DNA from: Cinclus cinclus
Taxonomy: Eukaryota > Chordata > Aves > Passeriformes > Cinclidae
Assembly: GCF_963662255.1 (NCBI RefSeq)
Contig: NC_085073.1
Location: 3,038,001 to 3,102,000, forward strand
DNA length: 64,000 nt
Reading direction: 5' to 3'
This document shows, one piece after another, positions 44,812-55,350 of this stretch. The position numbers were made by a program, and so were the translations under genes. Below the pieces are notes generated by a model, which saw only the letters and a list, made by a program, of their open reading frames with translations, was not told where the DNA came from and ran no database searches. Every line of letters starts with the position of its first letter. Within the stretch, counting starts at the first letter, position 1.

Positions 44812-44931
44812 GGTTTGATGTCATGCGGAGGGAGTTAAAAAAGAAAACCAACCAACCAAACAACCCCAGAGGCAAAGGGAGAAAAACGCCAGCCCGCCAG
44901 TTTTGTAGTGTTTAACAACGGAAAAACCAAC

Positions 44932-44959
44932 TTTTTTTTTTTTTTTTTGGGGGGGGGGG
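44932..44959. repeat. T17-G11 homopolymer junction
   Basis: Seventeen T then eleven G between the X-box and the CpG-island core. The G-run can form a quadruplex. Confidence 0.9.
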
Positions 44960-45007
44960 TGGGATGATTTATTGAGGTGAAATCATCGAGGCGCGCGGCC
45001 GGCCCCG

Positions 45008-45046
45008 CCCCCCCCCCCCCCTCCCTCCCGCGGGCGCGCGCGCGTG
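45008..45046. repeat. C-run and (GC)n tract
   Basis: Fourteen C, then CTCCCTCCCG and an alternating GCGCGCGCGC stretch that could adopt Z-DNA. Confidence 0.85.
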
Positions 45047-45071
45047 GCGCGCCCGCCCCGCCCCGCGCCGA

Positions 45072-45080
45072 GGCGCCAAA
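45072..45080 (-). promoter_or_regulatory. E2F-like site
   Basis: TTTGGCGCC on the minus strand matches the TTTSGCGC E2F core. Confidence 0.45.
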
Positions 45081-45239
45081 CCGCGCGCCAAGCGGTGGCC
45101 ACGCCCACCCACCACGCCATTGGTCCTTCCGCGGAGAGTCCCGCCCCCTCAAATGACGGGCAGGCGATGCACCAATGGGAACCGGAGAAGTGCTGGACAA
45201 GCCCGCTTAGGGCGGGGCCGGGCGGTGACGCGCCGGGCC

Positions 45240-45382
45240 GGGGTAGCAACAGTTGCCTCGAGACCCGGCGCCCGGCGCCATAGTGACCGTAGCCCTGGAG
45301 ACTGTTACTTGCCAACGGCGGCAACGCGCGGCCCCGGCGGCCGGAGCCCAGCGCAGCCCGCGGCACCCGGCGGGGACGGCAG
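45240..45382 (+). other. RFX2: Predicted noncoding first exon of RFX2
   Basis: The GGCAG|GTGAGC donor at 45,382/45,383 lies in the core of the CpG island, downstream of the CCAAT boxes. There is no ATG in the exon. The 5' boundary is a guess and the gene identity rests on synteny only. Confidence 0.4.
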
Positions 45383-46171
45383 GTGAGCGGGGCCGCCCCG
45401 TGGCGGGCTGGATGTGGGACCGCGGCCGTGGAGGTGGGGATGTGCGCGGGGTGCAAGGGGATGTGCGCGGACTCCGCGTCCTCCGCGGGGCCGGCGCGGC
45501 TCGGGCCGGCGGCGCGGACCCCGCTTGTCCCGGCGCGGGATGCGCGGTCCCGCTGCTCGCCGGGGCGGAGGGCACCGGTCGCGCCGCCCCCGGAAAGTTG
45601 GGAGCGGGGGAGCGGCGTGAGGCGGCACCGCGGAACCGCTCCGGGCTCCCCCTCCCCGGGCCGGAGGCGCTGCCCCGGGGCGCCGCCCGCAGCGCGGCCC
45701 CGCCCGGGCACGGGAACCGACACCGCCCGGCCGGCGGGGAGAGGCGCGGCCCCCGCGGCACCGCCGCTCCCGGCGCGGGGCTTCCCGAACTCCGCGGGCT
45801 GCGAGCCCCGAAGTGTCCGCTCGGGGTCGGGAGGGGGCACGGAGCACCCGCTCCGCTGGGTTCGGGTCGGCACCGCTCCCTAGTGTGCCTGCGTCCCTCT
45901 TCGTGCTCTTCCTGTCGCCGTGCCGTCCCCGTCCCTCTCCTCCTGCTGTCCCCCTCCCCGTGCTGTCCCCGGCCCCCCGAGCGCTCCTCCTCCTCCTCTT
46001 TGGGGGTGGATGGAGGTGGTTTCAACTCCAGCTCATCCCTGGAGTTTGCCAGAGCTGGGAGATCCCGGCGCTCGCTTTCGTGTCGGTCTTAGAAACGAGG
46101 GGAAATCGCAGCGAGATCTATTTGCAAGCATCCGCCGTCTGTTCTTGACGTGGTTTCTCCTGTTTGTTTTG

Positions 46172-46177
46172 AATAAA
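46172..46177 (+). terminator. Possible premature poly(A) signal
   Basis: AATAAA is followed immediately by GTGTGTTGTG, about 0.8 kb inside the inferred first intron of RFX2. It may end promoter-proximal transcripts. Confidence 0.35.
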
Positions 46178-47834
46178 GTGTGTTGTGAAACAAGATTCAT
46201 CTCCTGTTAGAGTGGGATTTTGTGGACGTGCCTGTTTCAAGCGTGAGTTCCTTCTGCCTGATTAAATCTTTCCATTCTCTTTGCTTAAATAGCACTCTGA
46301 AGCCTTTATCTTGGCTTTGCTATTGAAAAAGGTGAGGCTTACTAACTTAAAAGCAGAATAAATAATAATTTTATTAAATATTGTTAAATCTACTTTACCT
46401 TTTTGCTTTTGGAATATCCTTAAACTGAGGCTTTAACTGGTAGGTCAAAGTGAGAGCTTATCTTCGGAATCATTTAGTCAAGGCTTTTTTTCATCTGCTT
46501 CTGCCCAAACTTTTCTACTCTATCTTGGTTACAAATCATTTGAGAATAGAGACTAATGTCTGTCTTAGAAAAAAGAAAAAAAAAAAACAAAACAGTCTCT
46601 AAATACCGACCTAAACTCCTGGCCTTCCCTCTCAGCCTCTGCTGTTTCACTTTTCAGTCTGAGTTTGCCTCAGTTAGTTCAGGATCAGTTCAGTCTCAGG
46701 TTTTATTTTAAAGTAGCACATTTAGTACAAGGGGAGGCATTTTGAGACGCTCATTCATAGTTACTTTGTTCAAGGCGGGTTCAATCAACTCTGACTGTGT
46801 CTGCTGAGAGAGTTTGGGATGAACAGTTTGATTTCTGGGTGGGTGGAATCAGGTGAGGCAAAACCCCCAAGGCAGGACCTTGTAGGACCAGCCTGTGAGG
46901 TGTTGGATACATGAAAATCTTAGTTCGTTTTTTAAAAAAACCAACACATCCAGCTGAGTCTTCACCTCTCGGTGTCGCTGTCCCAGGGGAGGGGAGATGT
47001 GTTGGAATTCTGTGAGATGTGTTGCATTTGCCTTGGGGTTACACAGCTGTGGGAGGCTCTGGGGATTTGTTGTTTGGAGTTGGTGTTGTCAGAGCTGTTC
47101 CCATAACCATGAGGATTGGAATTGCTCATCGTTTTCATCGGAATCTGGGTTCTCAGGTAACAACAGGATCTTGGCCTGAAGGCTGACAGCGCAGAGAGAA
47201 GGGGTTGACAGCTGGAATTTCTTTGTCCCTGCTTGCTTCCTGCAGAACAGGAATGATCCCAGTGTGCTTGGAGATAGGGACAGGAGCATCCCCTGCCACA
47301 GAGGAAAGGCAGAGCCAGGTCCCTCACAGCCACGGTGGCTCCCACAGACAGTCCCTGCTTTGCATCTCCCTGCTGAGCCATTTGCATCTCATGAATTCTT
47401 CTCGCCCCTGTCCTGGGGCCCCGTGTGCCAGCTCTGCTCCTGGGGGGGGTCTGAGCCAAGGGGAATCTGCAGCCCCTGGAGAGGGGGTGAGACCTGCAGG
47501 CAGCACACTGGGGCCCTGGCCCACAGCAGGTTCTTCTCCTTTAGCATCAGATCTGCCCTCTCAAAGAGTGTTTCGTTGCTTTTCCGTATAAATTTGTAGG
47601 ATTGCCATATAAATTTGTAGATTTGGTCGGTAAATGGAGGGCACTCCTTCATCAAGGAACTTGGCACCACACTGAGCTCCTGCAGCAGGGCTGGGAGGGA
47701 TGGAGTCATCATCCCAAGACTTAAGGCTGAGTGTGGTGTAGAGAGAGTCGCTCTTAAATCGTGTTAGATATGTGAAAGTACGTCAAAAATACACTTTCTG
47801 TGTCCTTTTGTGTGTGTAAAACACGATCAGACCT

Positions 47835-47965
47835 ATCCCTGGAAGTCTCCAAGGTCAGGGGCTGAAGCACCCTGGGCTAGTGGAAGGTGTCCTTGGGACA
47901 GGGTGGACCAAGGCAGGATTTCAGCTCCCTTCCAACCCATCCTATTCTGGGATTCTGTAATTATT
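47835..47965 (+). mobile_element. CR1 3' fragment
   Basis: GGAAGTCTCCAAGGTCAGGG to CCCATCCTATTCTGGGATTC. Confidence 0.75.
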
Positions 47966-48249
47966 GAGCAGCCAGTGCCTCTGATGACGTCATTTGTCCT
48001 GGCTTTTGGGGGAAATCCTCCAGCTGAGAGTATTCCCTGCCACTAAAAGTCACTTTCTGCCACGAAATAACTTCGGGGCTGCCGCAAACGCGGCTCCATC
48101 ACGGCAGAATAGACGGCGCCAGTCATTGTCTTTAAATAGTCCCCTGCTTGTAACACCTCTGAGCACCGACAGCTGCCACATTGAATCACAACATGTTTTC
48201 CCTGCTGCTACAGGCCCGTAAACAGAGCTGCTTTCCCATATTCCAGCCC

Positions 48250-48560
48250 GTTTCCCCCGCTCCCTTCCAGCCCTTCCCGAGCTAAAAGCGGAGTCCGGGC
48301 GCGCTGCTGATTCAACAGGCGGGTCCCGCCCGCTCGGCTCCTCCGCCGGAGTTTCTGCTGGAGGCTACCGAGTTATATTTAACCCGAGCTCTGCCTCCCT
48401 TCCCTGCCTCCCTCGGAACAAATGGCAGCGCAGTGCAGGGCTGGAGCCCGGCCAGCGGGAGCCCGGCGTGCCGGGGCTCGCCCGGACTCGGGGCTTGGGA
48501 TCCGTCGGGGTCCGGGATTGCCTCGCCGATGTTTGACACGCAGGGGAGGTTTCTCTCTGT
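48250..48560 (+). promoter_or_regulatory. Second GC-rich block, possible alternative promoter
   Basis: A CpG-enriched stretch contains GGGTCCCGCCCGCTC and CTCCGCCGGAG. A TATA-like TTATATTTAA lies near 48,373, with GC-rich sequence on either side. The direction and the use are not determined. Confidence 0.35.
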
Positions 48561-48686
48561 AATCTGCGCTTTGAGACGCGTTGTTTTGTCTTATTTGGAC
48601 TGGCAAGTCTTTATTCCTTTGTTCAGTCGCAAATCCAGCTTATTGTCTGGGAACGTGCCGGCTTTCCCACGTCGGGATGTGTCTGT

Positions 48687-48889
48687 CCAAGCAGCTTATG
48701 GAGTAATTCTCCGTAAATGCACAAATAGATGACAAAACCTTCCTTCAGCACAAGCCGTGGACCTCTTAACCTACTGAGCAAAGAGGAATCCAAGCAGCTT
48801 ATGGATTAATTATCCATTATTAAATTCATAAATAGATGACAAAACCTTCCTTCAGCACAAATCTTAACTCCCTGAGCGAAGAGGAATCC
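48687..48889. repeat. Tandem duplication of ~103 bp
   Basis: CCAAGCAGCTTATGGA...TAATT...AAATAGATGACAAAACC and CTTCCTTCAGCACAA recur at 48,687 and 48,790, and the second copy ends near 48,889. The copies differ by substitutions and small gaps. Confidence 0.85.
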
Positions 48890-48942
48890 ATTTGTACAGG
48901 GCACTTCCCAGAGTCCCTTTTCTTAGCACACAAAGCACAGAG

Positions 48943-49290
48943 AAAATAATTTCAGGGTCATATTAATACACAAATTGTTTTTCATTCGGGGGTGCGAAAA
49001 ACAAAGTTCACAGTTTAGAATTTTAAAAGTTTAATAAGGGATAAAACAAGGGGCACAAAAGATCTATGAATGCAAAAGCCAATATGATATTGTCATCTAC
49101 AACGAGGGGGAAGCAAAGAAAACCCACTTTCAGCTTTTGGTGATGTTTTATAAGAGATGGCAATGTTTACATTTCAGAAATAATTTCAGGACACGTTAAT
49201 GGAAAAATTATTTCCAAGTGGGGAGAGGGGAGGAGAAAAAAACTTTAATCTTTAGGTGATGTTTTATGAAAGATGACGATTTCTAGAAAA
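48943..49290. repeat. Diverged direct repeat with an internal indel
   Basis: AATAATTTCAGG..TTAAT and GGTGATGTTTTAT.A.AGATG occur in this order at 48,946 and 49,139, and again at 49,180 and 49,256. The first copy carries about 115 extra bases. Confidence 0.6.
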
Positions 49291-50055
49291 GCTTAAATAT
49301 TGTTAATTCAGCTGAGTTGTTAAAACAATACATAGATATGTCTAGACATGTGATTTCATGTCAATGAGTGAGAAACTCTTCCTCTTCCCACAGTATTCCT
49401 GCTCACTTATGTCCCTGCAGGGTTGGGCAGTGTCTATGCAGCAATAAAGTTACAAGGTGTGTTTTAAATTGCAGCAGAAGCAAGAAGTTTCCCAAACAGA
49501 ACTTTAGAAGCGGTTTTGGTTCTTGATCTGATCTTGAAATCACAGAAGAACCTTTCCCTGAGATCTATCCCAACCCCCTGACACAACTTGATGTAATTCC
49601 CTTGGGTATTTCCCGATGTTCCACAGGACTGAAGAGCTGTAGAAATGCCAAATGAAAGCATTTGAAAAGTCATTTAAAGGCAATTCATAACTTTCCTTTT
49701 TTTCCTGAGTTAGATTTCTATTAGGAATTTGTTTTTCTGAGCTTAAGAAATGCCAGAGGAGTCTCAGCATTGTACAAATGTGTCGTGGGAGGAAGCTTTG
49801 CAAGTGGTTAATGACTGAACATTGCAGTCAAAGGAACAGGTCACAGAATGCTACACCAATAATGACTTTTATATAAAGAATATGCAAACAAAAATCAGAT
49901 GCTTTGTTTTCTTGTCCCAAATCTGAAACAAATCCTCAGTAAGAATCTGTCAGCAAGAAGCTGACAGAAATAATAATTATATTGCCTGTAGAGATATTCT
50001 TCCCTGATGCTGCATGTAGCTCACTGGTGCATATTCCCACCATCTAGATACCACA

Positions 50056-50070
50056 ATTTTTTTTTTTTTT
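50056..50070. repeat. T-run
   Basis: About 15 T in the inferred RFX2 intron. Confidence 0.8.
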
Positions 50071-50399
50071 CCTGTGTGAGGGGGTTTTTCTTTGGCTTCA
50101 TGTACAGAATGTGTGGATGTGTGTGAGGACAAACAGCAGCAGGTACCTGTGTGCAGGCTCTGAGGAGGAGCAGCTTGAGACACATCCCTGTCTCCTCTGG
50201 CAGGGTGACTCCATGCTCTGACTTCTTCAGGGCATCTCTGATCCTTACAAAGTCTCACCCTGGCAAAGAAAATGTGAAACATGAGCAGGAACAAAGCAGA
50301 GGTTCAGAGGATGGCAGCGTGTAGCAACATCTCTGGATCAGGAGCTGGAGTGGCAGGACAAGGGGGAATGGGTTGAAACTGAGAGAGGAAATTTAGGTT

Positions 50400-50610
50400 T
50401 GATCACCGCAGAAATTTTTTGCTGTCAGGAGGGTGAGCCACAGGTTTTCCAGAGCAGCTGTGCCTGCCTCATCTCTGGAAGTGTCCAAGGCCAGGCTGGA
50501 TGGAGTTTGGAGCAGCCTGGGATAGAGGAAGGTGTCCCTGCCACGGCAGGAGGTGAAATGGGAGGAGCTTTAATGTCCCTTCCAACCCAAACCATTCTGT
50601 GATTGTGTGT
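50400..50610 (+). mobile_element. CR1 3' fragment
   Basis: GTGTCCAAGGCCAGGCTGGA to CCAACCCAAACCATTCTGTG. Confidence 0.88.
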
Positions 50611-51704
50611 TTACACACAAAATTGTATTTCCCCCATCCTTTCTAGAGAAGAGGACTGTGGCTGGATTTACTTCTCTGCCAAGCAGCTTTGGAGTGCACA
50701 TTTTCCTTTTCCCATCAGGAACCAAATCCATGCTCTAAACTCATAAACATCCCATTTGCAGCCGTGCTGGGGATGAGGGAACCCTTGTGGGTTCCACACG
50801 TTAGGACTGAATCTGGGTGTGAAGAGAGATGGTTCTGTCTGCATGGCTGAGGTTTGGAAGTGCAGGAGGATGAAACCAATGCTGAGTCTGTGCAGAAAGG
50901 CACCCGTAATTCAGGAATTTGCCTGGGATTACGTGGCTGGTGGTTCTTTGAGGTTAACAGGAGGCAAAGGGTCCCACTGAATGGAGCCCGTAATTAATGC
51001 CTCTTGTGGAGGTGTCACTAGTTAAGACTGACAAGAAACATCATGGGAAGAGGAGAGAAGGGAAAAGGTGGGGGTGGCGTGATTATAGGCAAACAACCTC
51101 AGCAGAATTAGCAATTTCCTTAACCACCACCTGGTTAGTCATTGTCAGACTGTTCCTTAGTATCAGCTTAAGATCCTGTTGCCACCATGACAACCCTGGA
51201 ACTGTTCTGGAGAATTTCTGGCTTAACACACAGCTGATTAAACATTCACCCTGCCCAGGGAATTATATCAGTTATTCTCATTCTTCTGACCTCTGGTGTC
51301 TGGGAGTCCTGGAGGCTTTAGATAAAGCAGCCTCACAGTGACAGGTAAAAAACCCTGCACTGCCTTTGCCCTTGTGCAGCTGAGCAGGGACAGGGTGGGA
51401 CATTTGACAAGGACATTTTTCCCCCTAAGACAGTGATTGGAGAAACCAGGGCACTGAGCACTGAATTTTTATTATTATCATACAGAGACATCCAGCAGTG
51501 CTACACAGCAATACAGTGGTGGCCTCAATGCAATGCTGGTGGAAGTTACTGTGTTCTCCTGATTTGTGAGGGTTATTTATGATGCATGAGTGTCTTCTAG
51601 AACAGACCTGAGTACCTGGTGATGCTTTTGCACACAGGATTTCCCATGTTTTAGGTGCTATTGGAGTGGAGCTTCAATTCATGTGAAAGGGAGTGGCTTC
51701 AAAC

Positions 51705-51930
51705 ATAAAGAGATGAGGTTTAGATGAAATATCAGGAAGGAATTGTTCCCTGTGTGAGTGATGAGGCTGTGGCACAGGTTGCCCAGAGAAGCTTTGGCTT
51801 CCTGGAAGTGTTCCAGGCCAGGCTGGATGGGGCTTAGAGCATTCTGGTTTGGTGGAAGGTGGCAGGAAGCAGAACAGGGCGAGCTTTAAGGTCCTTTCCG
51901 ACCCAATTCGGGAATTCTGGGATTCTTCTT
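51705..51930 (+). mobile_element. CR1 3' fragment
   Basis: TATCAGGAAGGAATTGTTCC to GTCCTTTCCGACCCAATTCG. Confidence 0.85.
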
Positions 51931-52339
51931 CTGTTCCCTCCTTGGTTTTCTCCAAGATCTGATCCTGAGCTGAGCTGATGTGATGGGCTGGCTTGGCGCT
52001 AATGGTACCTAGGATGGGTTCAGTTACTGGCTGGTAATGGACAGTTTCACAATTAGATTATTTATTAATTATCCTTTACTCGTGTATGAACAAGGCTGCT
52101 TAACAAGGCACAGGAACTCCAAATGCAAATGGCATTTCTGTCTCCATCACCTCATGACCACGGTGGCACAGGGTGTCACCAGTGTCTCCAGTGCCCAGGA
52201 CAGAACTGTGGCACCACGGGGATGAGCAGGGCTTTGTTGGGGAGCGTGGGGAGAGTAGTGTGTCCTTCCTGAGCCTGTTCCTCACTGCTGCCAAACCTTT
52301 CCAGTCTGCTCAGCCCTGCAGGAACACGGAGCTGGGGAA

Positions 52340-52740
52340 GGGTCTGAGGAGCAGCTGAGGGCACTTGGCTCGTTCAGCTGGAGCAGAGGAGACTGAGGGG
52401 AGACTCCTCGGGGGCTGCAGCTCCTCCCGAGGGGAGGCAGAGGGGCAGGGGCTGAGCTCTGCTCTGGGACAGGGACAGGAGCCCAGCAAGGGCTGGAGCT
52501 GTGTCAGGGCTTGGGCTGGAGCTCAGGGAAAGGTTCTTCTTTCCCCCGAGGGTGCTGGGCACTGCCCAGGCTCCCCAGGGAATGGTCCCGGCCCCAAGGC
52601 TGCCAGAGCTCCAGGAGCGTTTGGACACCGCTCTCAGGGATGCTCAGGGTGGGATTGTTGGGGTGTCTGGGCAGGGACAGGGGCTGCACTGATGATCCCT
52701 GTGGGTCCCTTCCAGCTCAGGATATTTGGGATCCTGTAAG
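52340..52740 (+). mobile_element. Young CR1 copy 4
   Basis: The longest of the near-identical group, beginning around GGGTCTGAGGAGCAGCTGAG, with a TTCAGCTGGAGCAGAGG block and ending CAGCTCAGGATATTTGGG. Confidence 0.92.
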
Positions 52741-53799
52741 CCCAGGCTGGAGCAGAAGGTACCTGGAGATGAGTGCCCTTCTCTGTGCAGCTCCTGAGAG
52801 ACAAGGCATGGAAACAAGGATGGGTTCTGCACAGAGCTGGATATTCCAGCCAGCTCAGCCAGCTCTGGGGCCTTTCTGACAAACAGTCTCATGTTTTCTG
52901 TTCTCCAGGGCTCTTGTTTGGGCAGTGAAGGGAGGTTGTGCAGAGCCTGTGATAAGGTGGGAGGAAGCAGGCTGGGAGATAAGCCCAGGCTCTCCGGGTG
53001 CTGGAGGTGCTGCTGTCAGCGCCGTCACCTCCCTGCTCTGTGCAAGGATGTTTTTCTCCTCTTTTCCTGAGCTGTCTGGGATGGTCCAGTCTAAAAAACA
53101 ACTCAAAATCCACCTCTGGGCTGTGAAATGTGGGGGGAGATGGGAATAAGTGCACATGGACTGGTTCGGTCTAATTTATCTTCAGTCCTTGCATTTAAAC
53201 AATTTCTTGTGCTATTCAAACCCCCACCCTTCGCCCCAAAGGAGATGAAATGCAGACCTTTTCAAATATTCATGACCTTAAATGACCAATCATGGGAGGA
53301 AATTTTTATTTAATAGGTACAAATAATAAGAGAAATAATGGCTCCTGGTCACCAGGCTGGTCTTCAGAGCTTCCTTCTTCCTAGCAAATATTTATTCTCC
53401 TTAATGTGACAGACGTGCACCGTTGTTAGAAGACTTCCACCTGCCAGGGAGGTGAAATATCCTCCACAGAATATTTCCTCAAGCTCTTGAAGAACCTGGG
53501 GCTAGCCTGCAGGCTGCCCAGCTCTCACAGATGCTTGCACTCAGAATGTAGATTTTTCTGTATGAATCGCTTCCCCTCAAAGAAGAAATGCAAAGTTCAC
53601 CCTCATATTTTAGGCTCCTCCTCTGTCACATTGACCTGCACCACTCTGACCTGAGCTGGGCTTGCAAAAGCAAAGTTGTTGCTACTCCTGGTAGATCCTG
53701 GTGTAGCTTAGAGATCTGTTGGAGTTCAAGTTTTCATTTTGAAATAGTATTTATGGGAAAATCTGGGAGTTTCCATAAGATCATTCCCAACACAGTGAC

Positions 53800-53975
53800 T
53801 GGCACAGGGTGCCCAGAGCAGCTGTGGCTGCCCCTGGATCTCTGGAATTGTCCAAGGCCAGGTTGGACACTGGGGCTTGGAGCAGCCTGGGACAGTGGAA
53901 AATGTCCCTGCCATGGCAGGGGTGGAAGAAGATGAGCAGGTCTCTTCCCACCCAAACCATTCCAGGATTTTGTGG
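53800..53975 (+). mobile_element. CR1 3' fragment
   Basis: GGCACAGGGTGCCCAGAGCA to CACCCAAACCATTCCAGGAT. Confidence 0.9.
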
Positions 53976-54252
53976 TGCTCTGAATATTTTTTGGCAGGCA
54001 GGAAGCACTCAGAAGGGTAGAACTGCTGCTTGTTGTGCTAATAAATGGATTTATTTACATTTCAGGGTATTGTCTTGTGTGCTGCCACCATTAGAGGTAA
54101 TTGTGGAAGGTGAGGAGTTGTAAACCAGATAATTCATTTTTCAAATTGTACTGGAACAGCAAAAGTGCTTTTTTTGGTTCTTACCACTGCTGTTCTCTAC
54201 AGTTTCATTCTTTCCAGTGTAGATGCTGCTCAGAACATAAAAATCTTTATAA

Positions 54253-54378
54253 CAGCAACAACAAAACAAAAAAACTCAATAAAAAAACCTAAAACACACC
54301 CCCCCCAACACAAAAAAAAAAAAAACAAAAAAACCCCAAAAAACAAAAAAACCAAACAAACAAACAAAAAAAAAACCC
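54253..54378. repeat. A-rich low-complexity tract with C runs
   Basis: AAAAC/CAAA-type sequence with an embedded run of eight C (54,299-54,306). Confidence 0.85.
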
Positions 54379-54887
54379 TCACGAAATCTCAACTTGGTTT
54401 TGCTTTTGCACACAGCACAGCATTACCTGTGTTTTTAGGTAAAAAGTGCAGTAATTTTTTTTGGCAACAATCAGAAACCTCTGTGTTCACAGAGGTTTAT
54501 ACCTGGCTACTGAAATTTGGAGTCAGTTCATTGTTTATTCTTATAACATGACTATAAACTGATAAAGTATAAAACTTATAAAGTGAGGTAGAGGCACTAA
54601 AGCAGAAATAGCTTCTTTAAGTCTCATGTAATCTCAGTTAAAAACCATGAAATTTTGAGGTGTTGCAGTGCCAGGAACCCCAGGAGGATCCCGATAATGT
54701 CACCCTGGATGGGGTGGGGTCTGCTCTGTGCTTCTCAGAAGTTTTGGGGGAGAGGCAGAGCAAAGATCATCTCACACCGAGGACAGGGGTTAATTATTGA
54801 ATTATTTTGTGCCGGTTTCATCCGTCACAGGAGCCTCCTGTGCAATCCCATCGTGGACATTCCAGCGCTGCTGCGTCACCCACGCTG

Positions 54888-54917
54888 CTGGGCTGGGCTG
54901 GGCTGGGCTGGGCTGGG
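54888..54917. repeat. (GGGCT)n
   Basis: About six pentamer units. Confidence 0.85.
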
Positions 54918-54984
54918 ACACAGCTGAGTGAGCAACCTGGGGGCTGTTTGGGTTAATAACTCTGTTAATTAGGGATGAACCCCA

Positions 54985-55350
54985 TGCTGGAGCTCCTCTG
55001 CTCTGGAGATGGAGAGGGAAAGGCTCCAGGGAGAGCTCAGAGCCTCTTCCAGGTCCTCCAGGAGAGCTGGAGAGGAACTGGGGACAAGGGATGGAGGGAC
55101 AGGACACAGGGAATGGCTTCCCACTGAAAAGGGGAGATTTTTGTGGGATATTGGGAAGGAATTGTTCCCTGGCAGGGTGGGCAGGCCCTGGCACAGGGTG
55201 CCCAGAGCAGCTGTGGCTGCCCCTGGATCCCTGGCAGTGTCCAAGGCCAGGTTGGACATTGGGGCTGGAGCACCTTGGGACAGTGCAAGGTGTCCCTGCC
55301 ATGGCCAGGTGGTCCCTTCCCACCCAAAGCATTCCATGATTCTGTGATTA
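54985..55350 (+). mobile_element. CR1 3' fragment
   Basis: It carries GGATATTGGGAAGGAATTGT and ends CATTCCATGATTCTGTGATT. Confidence 0.9.

Larger units (their letters stand above)
44750..45900 (+). promoter_or_regulatory. RFX2: CpG-island promoter, inferred RFX2
   Basis: A dense CpG island about 10 kb from the ACSBG2 promoter and divergent from it. It contains a CRE (44,784-44,791), a palindromic X-box (44,798-44,811), CCAAT boxes near 45,116 (reverse) and 45,170, an E2F-like GGCGCCAAA (45,072-45,080), GC boxes and a consensus plus-strand donor at 45,382/45,383. In human, RFX2 lies head-to-head with ACSBG2, which is why I name it. Nothing coding for RFX2 is visible here. Confidence 0.55.

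Noticed and set aside
45241..45330. Further X-box-like words (GTAGCAACAGTTGCC, GTAGCCCTGGAGAC)
   Set aside because: The first has everted half-sites and the second has two or more mismatches; in a CpG island these are expected by chance.
44983..46092. Long overlapping open frames (up to 296 residues) on both strands
   Set aside because: The CpG island is so GC-rich that stop codons are rare. The plus-strand frame lacks an ATG near its start, and the compositions (Arg/Pro/Ala/Gly) are typical noise.
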